Under the pieces are notes generated by a model, which made no database searches, was not told the DNA's origin, and saw nothing but the letters and a program-made list of their open reading frames with translations. DNA of 64,000 nt from Halobaculum sp. MBLA0147. GTDB lineage: Archaea; Halobacteriota; Halobacteria; Halobacteriales; Haloferacaceae. This document shows positions 42,401-48,165 of the stretch, piece after piece. Within the stretch, counting starts at the first letter, position 1. Each line of letters begins with the position of its first letter. The stretch covers positions 162,511 through 226,510 of the forward strand of contig NZ_JBGKAD010000004.1 of assembly GCF_041361345.1 (NCBI RefSeq). Reading direction: 5' to 3'. Both the position numbers and the translations under genes were made by a program.

Positions 42401-43543
42401 ACGCCAACTCGTGATCCAACCGATGAGGTTCCCAGAACCCTTCCGGTCGCAGACTGGTTCGGGATGGTGCCGGCGATCGACGCGAAGTATCACCCCGCCG
42501 CGTCGCCAGACGTCGCAGCAGTCCCCGGCGTCAGTGTGCCTGATCAGCTGACAGACACGGCAGACCTCTCGGGAGTGAGCCAGCAAAGCGACCTCTACGA
42601 CCTCACGTTCAGGGACGTGTGCCGGAAGTCCGTCGGGTACCGTGGGCCGAACCCGTGGGGCGACTACGGCGACTCCTCAGACTACTTCGTGGTACTGCGT
42701 CACGAAGGCACAGTCGGTGGCTACGACCACAAGTCGAAGACGGGGTACAACTGGTTGACCGCGCTGCTGGTCGCGTCCGGCGCTCGCCGACCATCGTCCA
42801 GCACCTTGGACACGGACACCAGTGACGATGAAATCCTGCAGATCTGGGCGTACGCGAAAGACAAAGGGCTCATCCCAGACGACGGGGAGAACGGGAAGAT
42901 TCCCACGCGAGCGCTCACCGCCTACGCCAAGCGCCACGGGATCATCGACGGCCCGAGCGATCTCAAAGAGAAGGAGTACCAGCGTGAGGACGGAGAGACA
43001 AGCACCTTCGTCGGCCTCTCAGATGAAGCGTACAACCGAGCGATCACACACTTCCGCGAGAACCAGTCGATCGATCCGGTGTTGACTCCCCGCAGCGACT
43101 ACCAAGACGACAACACTAACGGCCAATTTGAAGGGAAAATGGCTAGCGACGAAGGGCAGTCCAATGCTAAGTCAGATGCTGATTCTACTAGCGAACACGC
43201 TACACCAGAGTCTTTCTCAGAGGATGGAGAGGCTGATTCAGCATCAGGAGATCTCTCAACCTACAAAAGTCTCGAACTGTTCCTGGATAAATTCGTAGAG
43301 TTTGGTGACCCAGAGAACCCAGATCATAACGCCTCTGAGTGGCGGATAAGAAGCAGTGAACTCCGAGAGATGTACAACGAGTGGGCTGAAGAAAACGGAT
43401 ATGAGACTCTTTCTAGAAGTAAATTCGCAACCAATTCATACCTTATGTCTATAGTGCCAGACTATGTAGAAAAGTCTGATTTCCGCTTTGGTGACACCAC
43501 TGCAAAAGGCATATCCCCAGCTCAGGTTGTGGAAACTTCGTAA
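33416..43543 (+). CDS. Giant fusion: VirD4/TraG-type coupling ATPase plus DnaG-like TOPRIM primase
   Basis: Uninterrupted protein of 3375 residues. Residues 1-580 form N-terminal domains, followed by an acidic Ser/Thr linker. Residues about 800-1200 are the coupling ATPase: Walker A GSSGAGKT (828-835), LLIDPKGDF, Walker B FFAFIDELHEI (D1079, E1080) and NLGLYVASQNPEQI. Residues 1240-2450 hold unassigned domains and linkers. Residues about 2520-2660 match a DnaG-like core: RFVFPYF, PKYQKL, IYGIPS, then TOPRIM LVITEGMADAI (E2587) and NDTD (D2635, D2637). No zinc-binding CHC2 motif was found. Residues about 2930-3130 resemble primase C-terminal regions of haloarchaeal plasmids. Residues 3310-3360 look like a winged helix (SSELREMYNEWAEENGY). 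The last 135 residues have AT-richer codons than the rest. Confidence 0.85.
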   Translation: MSNPDSTEQAGITGTIKDAIDSVIQRYKLTVPYEPVHLTSGLRESLQSALRAHTDSAVLRLRPYREGDGLLVGEEFVSELHTHMWDYSALQHLIRGRVQDAPQPLSYEFWWDGDYLNLNYVVPDDQYYGVLNEHVLDYYPDAELTTQERAWPRIDGHYYVSGGTLELKHPRYRPIETYEIDEEENYEPDRDPDPLKSLTGSMAARTDEKVLVQVVMRPAADNWTEGRFYEEPAETIGKYYDMQQFEKTGPFSYRNRDPKEWEQDYSNYLKGLDEQTAFDVNIRYFVFSPRAQSASRTASDIGQTFERRFQTPEYKQRFKALPIHAVNMEEALTRTGRRDLVDREVTLTASELAGIVHPPNKTAVSPAISWTNSGGGGIGRTEGDHAGEESFTEATGETDITEKITIDTSITTTAPPIPDEFQGRHVKPDEDNRSLRWRYHRYKQTWNRHPIAQTKALITQPLKSVTRLAQSASGVAQTHLSSEATGAGDGEILHDTHGFDDPSDFDSMRQLDDDEVELLRNILTTSGYDTHYEKYHNAGLSIDAIASVYTNHGDKVTWAIRNEIEKPDDLDTALYDEGRRPGCLVTAHAEDSASAQPAAEGDIDTEEPTAAGETVSEEAKASPADQTQQHAPSPDNSTPNANVSARRSADGGKPATEDTQPTETQTESTTEPTPSSPTDTTTTTSAASQSENLPEPASTADDSAPGSTDTTSTDSSEDDVELRPSDPGPVEAPSGASYDTPLDLTITDTERELYTSPKSGWRGEIETVVHTEEEGPLLGRDLDELLIQSQSEHPDQPIFMGLAQGRNAGVREVGIPEAAWNIHGWEFGSSGAGKTTSFVNKAHQVIEKGHGTLLIDPKGDFATDVLRRIPEDRWEDVIYVDPADKRFSKSVALNFLEEPTKPSDIEKNTAIESQIEDLIGALKGDDVFGKRMDGIAQTMANAMIRSRRNYTLVDMFKILNDPEALDTFVDSVKDEGLEMEAEFAETIRQMDHDLIEPLIRRIKDWAENPITRSIIANRESTVDFDQAVDEGKIIVVSPSVQKKSSKRLIAVAVIRRIWSAVRSRQEEGKDLPPFFAFIDELHEIINENFRLPEILALARSANLGLYVASQNPEQIEEDIIKQIFGNTKYQAAFQLENDEDAERVAKQFDETVEGGDLSGLPQYQFKHKPLIDDDLDAGIVPGKATTVKSLPPTPPRWTHNEVTERLRKRLDETGKEPNENALSELELILDRAERDDLARHCMLEAIWESEIRSDTGTGRLPLKEVIPQFNQRYSTDFEDLTDGVYIPTSYVDCEYPQDAERATEPATEQHEGGEVTLEHLAHPSIEVSITETGKQHVLDSGDLTDRQKASHRHGLRETFVTLAKTGYVPTVKQQRAQEKAPDGEGDIPIDTDDAPLSVLTERVNEFIENNEVVSRLSGGRPLRIESESNTFKKPAMTLAKASRADDDGQVPLYVTPHVDDLDDDRDRDRGYAPSALADAFTDPPLRKESTLTPPKTSEADPLKEEAYILYNKRNPVPLDVQTDTTLYPLIERSGSGRDQAWWVSRPDDPMIRLYDGRGDDATEWASLRPETVFDADPTDFKAYAVEKADGSYTVHYANKEKTVDNKTALEAEYLIVPQPLVPRVEFNIDDPTQFDYQVLHRAPAVTGSDGAASSAPNDSSTDEDPTEEEGEEEEAGYGGPLTHYTPPQYPVDAGPTDEVWVRASKLPLVYNDGDYEWLFSPDEWDDKQIVDDITGNPEASKQHINLLAEYREGVHRTETLTSPDTALEPVTYHPHDQPAERDGEQFGGNAGSEESATTADDTPSRPMRNLDRYTPTERSTYTRFDPTEADVVHDAARTAEQASTYDFWLELVDPDLTGPEDILVDQTVPETKLADGEVVTRDQLRGMIIQNTSIAVDGPADDAIEIGVEAGWLITTTAEDYLRQIGGDAWESGIKQLPNVEADTQLFAIVTPKTRPGELIPPEHRFTAADWEDIFEGAGDSQAAREERALTQVIRVTLNRKDENVTRGLPTEVVTKSLIQLGVINTHIQHVETRPASDTEDNTDQHLYERIRTRYDQRVVDIWEYSRSTIGEDTLPWDVLLDSAMQTSSAGFEQAKAEVNRLVDAGAIEETNGQYRAVPIGNGTEPGHTGTHSEHDDDDDNDDHGPVGNPPSDGPPTSTGSSSDHSAETSMTDIAGTDDEQTNTPDSSTTEADTNGADAGTEVLHGLDEEQETAPDSTDTEDETPTSDKLESIMADPDINTPDLGEADSKPAPPVQEALTAAAEAFRAAALAPQTLEQAKILSPFLTATTHSVETWLDDVQSIVDENDGELPHWKVLEAARRHNGEHGYEEGAHRWEQTLPYDPDTLPGDWTVEEIAALSPPTDEGSLPPIHPEDYFTDALYELTVDNGTVSLTRHAPDRLPDSRKHDLKGRLYAVTSRGWSEDIADEKYLGYAPNDSEALLDRLLQKGITREQMLAASLFRPRADLTELGAPEKAQELGYIPSDPSSIPTTEEESAYPVDDNPDDHDGSLAEYYDLKLPQTLKDRFVFPYFNSQNDPVYFITRRPPHSDNGPKYQKLSQSADHTFVEEPIYGIPSINEGDPLVITEGMADAITCHDFGIPAISPVTTQFKDKHVDPVNRLIDEYDIPTVYIINDTDIPTATVAAEADDTEKVTLRTDPSNLQDATGLGQTVPETDTDYKRNEQAQRIAARPLTQENLTIEETGSNPDPEFADQLLSVDEAETHQGGQPTTDIAVPSALVSGSHRVKLNYPVPTGSGSEEIDGALSLHNAGRNISLGQRGPIGDRLTVKHSGAGVKSAVTLVEKLERGSDVDIRMLHLPAFGPEGVDLDDYLQGGWLELIPPLPWVFHVYSEVGTADITQYDPDPDDSWITHLACNGDMQISSRANDVGQTAAAMPQNRREASSTPDRDHPPFEDPTPEVPTDGSIDSREDLPPAIRWIDKPHIPASAGSNHAARDDPYSRIGYDNDDPATKGREREWMEKHFDVLSPGEEAGTWTPTRDPTDEVPRTLPVADWFGMVPAIDAKYHPAASPDVAAVPGVSVPDQLTDTADLSGVSQQSDLYDLTFRDVCRKSVGYRGPNPWGDYGDSSDYFVVLRHEGTVGGYDHKSKTGYNWLTALLVASGARRPSSSTLDTDTSDDEILQIWAYAKDKGLIPDDGENGKIPTRALTAYAKRHGIIDGPSDLKEKEYQREDGETSTFVGLSDEAYNRAITHFRENQSIDPVLTPRSDYQDDNTNGQFEGKMASDEGQSNAKSDADSTSEHATPESFSEDGEADSASGDLSTYKSLELFLDKFVEFGDPENPDHNASEWRIRSSELREMYNEWAEENGYETLSRSKFATNSYLMSIVPDYVEKSDFRFGDTTAKGISPAQVVETS

Positions 43544-43727
43544 CAACCCTGCAACCTAACTCTCATTTTGGCCTAGCTAAATGTGGAAAGGGCCTGGTGC
43601 TGCCTATATAACTATGGAATAAACTTGGGTGTCTCAGTCCATTTCAGAGATTCACAGTCGGCTGCACCCTGCGGCAACTACCCTCGACCCAATGTTAACG
43701 GGGGGTGAATTTGAAACCTGAAAATTA

Positions 43728-43774
43728 CCAGACAGAGGCGTGTTGCACCCTATGTTGCACCCTATGTTGCACCC
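43728..43774 (+). repeat. Iteron block 1: flank plus three 12-bp iterons
   Basis: The 13-base flank CCAGACAGAGGCG (43728-43740) is followed by TGTTGCACCC (43741-43750) and two exact TATGTTGCACCC units (43751-43762, 43763-43774). The arrangement is repeated almost exactly about 195 bases later. Confidence 0.8.
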
Positions 43775-43837
43775 TGGTTGAATGCTCTCCACTTTCTTTG
43801 TAATTTCTTGGTATAGCGGTTCTCTGGCACCTAACTG

Positions 43838-43847
43838 TGTTGCACCC
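43838..43847 (+). repeat. Single iteron copy between the blocks
   Basis: TGTTGCACCC, same orientation as the two blocks, about midway between them. Confidence 0.7.
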
Positions 43848-43922
43848 TTGGACATACATCCATGTTTATTACGCCCTAAAGTCTAAGCCCCCTGATAGTT
43901 TTTCTGATGGAGCCGAAAATAA

Positions 43923-43983
43923 CCAGACAAAGGCGTGTTGCACCCTATGTTGCACCCTATGTTGCACCCCGAATGTTGCACCC
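43923..43983 (+). repeat. Iteron block 2: flank plus four iterons
   Basis: CCAGACAAAGGCG (43923-43935; one change from block 1) precedes TGTTGCACCC (43936-43945), two TATGTTGCACCC units (43946-43957, 43958-43969) and a further TGTTGCACCC (43974-43983). The flank and first three iterons match block 1 over 47 bases with one change. Confidence 0.8.
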
Positions 43984-44200
43984 CTGGTGGCTAACCCGAT
44001 AACCGATGTAGAGTCTCTATTCCCTGAGAAACCGAGAAATACACTCTGATATAAACACTCGAATTTTCTACTTTCTTGCAGGGGTTCGCTTCACCCCTGG
44101 ATTTCGGGGTGGTCGTCTGGTATATGGTATTCTGAATCTGCGTAACGGGGGGCAACCGGGCCCCCACAGACATGTAGCGGAGCTGATAGTGGATCGAGGA

Positions 44201-44850
44201 GCGGGTGGGACTGGCGCCTCCGGCGAGGCACATCAGAGCGAGGCGAGACCACCTCCGACGAGGCACACCACACCGGGGCCAGCACACCACCGACGAAGCC
44301 ACCGCTCACCACACACCACGAGAGGCGAACGACGCTCACCACAGAGGCCCACCTCTGACGAGACAGCCTCCGACGAGGACGCTGCTCACCACAGTGGACC
44401 ACTCTCCGACGAGGGAGCACTGCTCACCACAGCCGACACTGACCACCGACGCACGCTGATCGCGACGCCACACTGACCAGACGGTCTTCCACGAGGACAC
44501 CTCCGACGAGGGGAGCGCTCACCACGGTGGCCCACTCACCGTCGACACACGCTGATCGCGACGCCACCCTAGCGGGACACCCTCCGACGAGGGGAACCGG
44601 ATAATCACGACTGGCGTCGTCGACGAAGACGTCGCTCACCACAGTGGGTCCACCTCCGACGAGATCGCCTCCGACGAAGCCCCGTCGCTCACGACGCGGT
44701 CGTCTGAGGAGACTACGGTCGATCACGACTGGCGTCGTCGACGAGCGCACCAGCTCACCACACGCTCGTCGCGACGCCGACGCTCCTAGTCAGATCACCA
44801 CGCACTCAGAGACGAGCACACCCACGCTCAGGAGTTTGTACACGCAGGGG
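44201..44850. repeat. Repeat-rich non-coding stretch (CTCACCAC / TCCGACGAG)
   Basis: Short motifs CTCACCAC and TCCGACGAG recur many times at irregular spacing. Two longer exact duplications occur: a 20-base sequence starting CACGCTGATCG (44452-44471 and 44548-44567), and a 23-base sequence starting ATCACGACTGG (44604-44626 and 44722-44744). Open frames here are low-complexity Thr/His/Arg or Val/Gly runs and look spurious. Confidence 0.6.
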
Positions 44851-44985
44851 TGGATGCCGCGGTTCGGTGGCTTGCCCGAGTGGCGGAGCCGACGGCCGCG
44901 GACACGGTCACGTCGCTGGGGGGACACAGCGGCGTGGCCCACGCCCGTCTCGACACCACACACCGCGTCGACACCCTTCCGTGCT

Positions 44986-45032
44986 TGTCCGGCGCCGACG
45001 ATCCCATACACGGGCGTCGGCCTGTTCGGACA
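44986..45032 (+). repeat. R4 hairpin repeat, copy 1
   Basis: Nested inverted repeat. Outer TGTCCG (44986-44991) pairs with CGGACA (45027-45032). Inner CCGACG and CCC (44995-45005) pair with GGG and CGTCGG (45012-45020). Confidence 0.6.
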
Positions 45033-45050
45033 GTCACCACTCCTCCGACA

Positions 45051-45089
45051 CCGACGATCCCACACACGGGCGTCGGTTTGTTCGGACAG
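45051..45089 (+). repeat. R4 hairpin repeat, copy 2
   Basis: CCGACGATCCC (45051-45061) and GGGCGTCGG (45068-45076), followed by a copy of the GTTCGGACAG tail of copy 1. The central stem is conserved; the outer stem is not obvious. Confidence 0.55.
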
Positions 45090-45171
45090 GAGTGAGTGGC
45101 GTCCGTCAGCATTGGAACTAGGGGCCAACGGGGACGGACGCCACGCGTCACGGATCCTCGGGATCGGACAC

Positions 45172-45199
45172 CCGACAGTCCCCATCACGGGGACGTCGG
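45172..45199 (+). repeat. R4 hairpin repeat, diverged copy 3
   Basis: CCGAC (45172-45176) and CCCC pair with GGGG and GTCGG (45195-45199). The layout matches copies 1 and 2 with changed sequence. Confidence 0.4.
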
Positions 45200-45264
45200 C
45201 TCCCACTCCGCCATAGTAGCTTTCCAGACATACGTTCCCTCAGACGTGCGCTACAGACACCCGA

Positions 45265-45564
45265 TCACCACGACCTGACACACTCGCGGATCACTGCCCG
45301 GCACACACCGGGCACGTCCGCACCACACGACGGCTCACACTCATACACATACTCGTAGTCATCACGTCGCCGTGGAATTCGGCACACGCTGGTGGTGACG
45401 ACATCGGAGGACTGTCGGCCGCGACACCGACAGCAGGACTCGTCACCCTGGAACGAGTCGGACCACCAGCCGGACCTCGACTCGGCCGCACACGCCGCTG
45501 GGTGCACCACACCAGCCCAGTACGTGTGCTGCCGGGCGAGCAAGTCCGAGGCAGTCACCGACAT
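45265..45564 (-). CDS. Possible small Cys-rich zinc-finger-like protein
   Basis: Possible 99-residue protein with CCRCRG, then YEYVYECEPSCGADVPGVC and a further Cys near the C-terminus. The amino-acid pattern looks protein-like. An overlapping frame ends in RTCPVCAGQ, a more typical zinc-ribbon end, so the gene may carry a frameshift. It is divergent from the next + strand gene. No shared leader was seen on this strand. Confidence 0.3.
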   Translation of the reverse strand: MSVTASDLLARQHTYWAGVVHPAACAAESRSGWWSDSFQGDESCCRCRGRQSSDVVTTSVCRIPRRRDDYEYVYECEPSCGADVPGVCRAVIRECVRSW

Positions 45565-45614
45565 CGCCGAGACGGGCCAGTACTCCTTTCAGCACACACA
45601 CAGAAGACAGGCCG

Positions 45615-46157
45615 ATGCCCACCACATCCAGTGATGCCACTGAACTTCGGGCTGTCAAACAGGCAGACCACGGGGCCGCCCTGACGTTTTCCTCAGCCGA
45701 CCTTCCGACAGAGGAGTGGACGGTGACACCGACACCGGACCACCCGGCAACCGCGGTCACACTCACGCAGGAAGTCGACGCCGGCACCCGAGAGATCGAG
45801 TTCGGGAGTGCCCAGGTGGACAAGGACGAGGACAACTCCGAGGGACGCAGCAAGACGACGGGGTACTTCGTCCTCGCACGCCAGCACTACGATCTCAGTC
45901 CACGATGGCGGTTCGCCTCGCGTGTCGTGATTGATCCCCCGGCCCTGATCAGACGGGTCGCAAGCGACTGGGAGGACATCTTTCGCCTAGACAACCCGTA
46001 CAGTCTGCCGGACGACATCACGCCCCAGGACAAGCACTTCCAGTCGTGTTTCCTCGGGCTTCGCCCAGCGTACAGCACTCTGATCGCGGAGCACGATGAC
46101 ATGGCGGGTGACGCCTCACTGAACTTTTACGCATCATCTGATTCCCTTGCCGACTAG
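45615..46157 (+). CDS. Small acidic W-domain protein (cassette family)
   Basis: Protein of 180 residues, function unknown. It shares the pattern of the domain recurring in this region: EEWTV near the start, TREIEFG in the middle, a later Trp (PRWRF), and a C-terminal helix ending in SDWED. Its upstream sequence (CAGAAGACAGGCCG before ATG) is a degenerate form of the shared leader. An R2 structured repeat begins 14 bases after the stop. Confidence 0.7.
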   Translation: MPTTSSDATELRAVKQADHGAALTFSSADLPTEEWTVTPTPDHPATAVTLTQEVDAGTREIEFGSAQVDKDEDNSEGRSKTTGYFVLARQHYDLSPRWRFASRVVIDPPALIRRVASDWEDIFRLDNPYSLPDDITPQDKHFQSCFLGLRPAYSTLIAEHDDMAGDASLNFYASSDSLAD

Positions 46158-46170
46158 ACCCACATCCACA

Positions 46171-46287
46171 CAGCCACCTGCCACCAGGGCGGTCGCCTCG
46201 CCGCCGCTCGGCGACATCTCCGCCGGACGTGGTTGCGCCGGAGAGGGGTCGCCGAGACGAACAGCGACGCTCCCGCCGTGGTGGCTG
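46171..46287 (+). repeat. R2 structured repeat, copy 1
   Basis: Nested stems: outer CAGCCACC (46171-46178) with GGTGGCTG (46280-46287); middle CTCGGCGAC (46207-46215) with GTCGCCGAG (46248-46256); inner CTCCGCCG with CGCCGGAG around the conserved loop GACGTGGTTG. It lies just downstream of a small gene. Confidence 0.75.
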
Positions 46288-46358
46288 GCCCGCAGTCGGT
46301 CCCGCTCTTCGCGAAGACCCCACAGGTGAGAGGGAGAGCACGGCCACCGCCGCAGGGC

Positions 46359-46385
46359 GTTTCTCCCGCCAGCGGTGAGTGAGCC
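46359..46385 (+). promoter_or_regulatory. Shared leader element (27 bases)
   Basis: GTTTCTCCCGCCAG followed by CGGTGAGTGAGCC, then ATG. TATA-like at the 5' end, purine-rich near the start. Confidence 0.7.
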
Positions 46386-46508
46386 ATGTCCGACACCGAC
46401 GCCGGTCGCGACGGCGCGGACGCCGACGTCGACGAGGACGACAGTGACCCGCAGGAACACCCGCCGCACGACGAGCCCCTCCGGGAGGTCCTCGCCATTC
46501 GGCGGTGA
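46386..46508 (+). CDS. Very small acidic protein (40 aa) with shared leader
   Basis: Forty residues beginning MSDTDAGRDGADADVDEDD and ending EVLAIRR. It is too short to classify. Support comes from the full 27-base leader directly before ATG and from a T-run (46518-46523) shortly after the stop. The acidic N-terminal and basic C-terminal composition is typical of short haloarchaeal proteins. Confidence 0.55.
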   Translation: MSDTDAGRDGADADVDEDDSDPQEHPPHDEPLREVLAIRR

Positions 46509-46533
46509 CGCCGAGTCTTTTTTGATACTCTGT

Positions 46534-46560
46534 GTTTGTACTCGCAGGCGTCAGTGAGCT
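46534..46560 (+). promoter_or_regulatory. Shared leader element (27 bases)
   Basis: GTTTGTACTCGCAG followed by GCGTCAGTGAGCT, directly before ATG 46561. Confidence 0.7.
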
Positions 46561-47382
46561 ATGCGTGACGCACTCGGACTCCTCAGGATCACCGGCTGGC
46601 ATCGAACCAGCCAGAGCACAGACGACAGGACACGGTCCACACCGGTGTACTACTCGAGTCTCCCCTCGAACAGCACTACTGGCAGTGTCCGTGTCCGGCG
46701 GCCGGATCTCGGCGACTATTGGGCGGATGGTGACCACATGGACCCGAACGCCAGTGGCCCGTCGTACGCCGTCGAGATCGCCACACCAGCTACTCGCGAC
46801 GCCGCTCACGGCGGTGGCGATGACAGTCTGACACCACAACAGCGCTACAGCCGCTTCGGCTGGACGGATGTCTACGCCGGCTCGCCGACCCACATCGCAC
46901 CCCGTCGTGCTGTCGTTGCAGCACTCACCCGCTGGGACGAGACCCTGCCGAGCACCATCCCGGATGCTACAGTAGACAACACCGCGGACCTCGGCTCAGT
47001 CCGTGTTGACCCAGCAGTGATCACCGAAGACTGGACACTCCAGCCCAACCACAATCCACTGGACGCCACCACACACGTCCTCTCACGCGCTGATGACCCA
47101 CACCGCAGGATCGTCGTCAGCAAGACCGTCGTGGTTGATCCGGCAGGTGAGGCAACTCCGACAGCTACGACTCGCGTTGCCATCACCCCCGACCCGAACA
47201 CACCCCCACTCACTGTCGCTCGCGCCGACACCACCGTTGATCTGGGCTCGCGTCTCCGCTCACCCGCACTCGACGTCTCGGACATCCTCGACGCGCTCAC
47301 CACCGACTGGACCGACGCAGACCTCCCTGCTGATGTCCGTCCCGCTGGCCCGACGCCACTCAGCCAGATCCCGTCCGCCTAA
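46561..47382 (+). CDS. Two-domain W-domain protein (cassette family)
   Basis: Protein of 273 residues, function unknown. Two copies of the local domain pattern are visible. The N-terminal copy starts at TGWHR and ends at a helix with ALTRWDE. The C-terminal copy starts at EDWTL and ends at ALTTDWTDADLP. It has the full leader. It begins a run of tightly packed same-strand units up to 50.8 kb. Confidence 0.72.
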   Translation: MRDALGLLRITGWHRTSQSTDDRTRSTPVYYSSLPSNSTTGSVRVRRPDLGDYWADGDHMDPNASGPSYAVEIATPATRDAAHGGGDDSLTPQQRYSRFGWTDVYAGSPTHIAPRRAVVAALTRWDETLPSTIPDATVDNTADLGSVRVDPAVITEDWTLQPNHNPLDATTHVLSRADDPHRRIVVSKTVVVDPAGEATPTATTRVAITPDPNTPPLTVARADTTVDLGSRLRSPALDVSDILDALTTDWTDADLPADVRPAGPTPLSQIPSA

Positions 47383-47405
47383 CCCGGCCGGCACGTCACA
47401 GCCCC

Positions 47406-47432
47406 ATTTCTCCCCGCAGAGGTGAGTGAGTA
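47406..47432 (+). promoter_or_regulatory. Shared leader element (27 bases)
   Basis: ATTTCTCCCCGCAG followed by AGGTGAGTGAGTA, directly before ATG 47433. Confidence 0.75.
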
Positions 47433-47777
47433 ATGTTCGACACCGACGATCCCGCTGCAGTCGACGGCTGGACCACTCGTATCGATCAGGACGACCCCGA
47501 CACCCACGTCGTCGACGAGTACCGTACCCACCCCCACGACGGCCCCTGTCGCCGACTCCGCATCTGCGCGTCCACCGACACCACCGCTCCCCGCCGCACC
47601 ATCGAAGTCTGCACGAGCTGGGTCGGCGGCGAGTGGGAACCCATCTTCGAGACCACCGACGACGTCGACCTCCACGCGGCCGCCGCCTACGTCGCCCGCC
47701 ACTGGGACAGTGCGGGCCCGCCGAGTGAGATCCCCGCCGACATCACCGGGACGGCGACGGAGGTGGCCCATGCCTGA
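47433..47777 (+). CDS. Single W-domain protein (cassette family)
   Basis: Protein of 114 residues, function unknown: DGWTTR, RRLRICAST, GGEWEPIFETT, YVARHWDSAGPPS. It aligns closely with the N-terminal half of the protein at 48931-49650 (for example YVARHWDSDGPPS). It overlaps the next gene by eight bases, and the pair together corresponds to that single fused protein. Confidence 0.75.
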   Translation: MFDTDDPAAVDGWTTRIDQDDPDTHVVDEYRTHPHDGPCRRLRICASTDTTAPRRTIEVCTSWVGGEWEPIFETTDDVDLHAAAAYVARHWDSAGPPSEIPADITGTATEVAHA

Positions 47778-48129
47778 AGCGTTCGACCTCGAGGCCGTCC
47801 CCGACACGTGGGACATCGAAACCGACGACGGCCCCGACCCCTGCGTCACGCACATCCTCACCGACACGAGCTCTGACGCCCCGCGTCAGATCACGGTCTC
47901 AGCGGAAACACTCCTGCCGGGCATCCACCAGACGGGCGCGCGAACAGGGGCCAGCGTCCGCATCCGGACAGGGACGACCGGACAGTGGGACACAGCGGCG
48001 TCCTTCGAAGTCGACTCAGATCCCGACGAGACCATCACCGACACCGTCACCACTCTCATCGAAAACTGGACCAGCGACGAGGTCCCAGATCACCCAGAGA
48101 CGCTCGTCTCGGACAGCCCCGCCGAGTGA
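47770..48129 (+). CDS. Single W-domain protein (cassette family), translationally coupled
   Basis: Protein of 119 residues from ATG 47770. DTWDIE, APRQITVSAET, IRTGTTGQWDT and IENWTSDEVPDHPETLVSD match the C-terminal half of the protein at 48931-49650 (APRQ/TPRQIS, IRTGTTGAWHT, ENWDSAEVPDQPRTLVSD). It has no leader of its own; it starts inside the preceding gene. Confidence 0.78.
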   Translation: MPEAFDLEAVPDTWDIETDDGPDPCVTHILTDTSSDAPRQITVSAETLLPGIHQTGARTGASVRIRTGTTGQWDTAASFEVDSDPDETITDTVTTLIENWTSDEVPDHPETLVSDSPAE

Positions 48130-48138
48130 CGCTCCCCA

Positions 48139-48165
48139 ATTTCTACCGACAGAGGAGAGTGAGTC
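48139..48165 (+). promoter_or_regulatory. Shared leader element (27 bases), closest to consensus
   Basis: ATTTCTACCGACAG followed by AGGAGAGTGAGTC, directly before ATG 48166. It is preceded by GACGCTCCCC. Confidence 0.8.

Larger units (their letters stand above)
43544..44200. other. Lower-GC non-coding region with iterons (candidate replication origin)
   Basis: No convincing gene. Base composition is clearly more AT-rich than the flanks, continuing from the last 400 bases of the giant gene. It contains eight TGTTGCACCC copies in one orientation. An origin or partition site is inferred from iterons, low GC and proximity to a primase gene with a winged-helix tail. Confidence 0.45.

Noticed and set aside
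43728..43984. CRISPR array
   Set aside because: The repeated unit is 10-12 bases, mostly tandem, without uniform unique spacers or nearby cas genes. Iterons fit better.
44850..45278. Overlapping open frames on both strands around the R4 repeats
   Set aside because: The translations mainly reflect the repeats themselves and lack a leader or a protein-like pattern.
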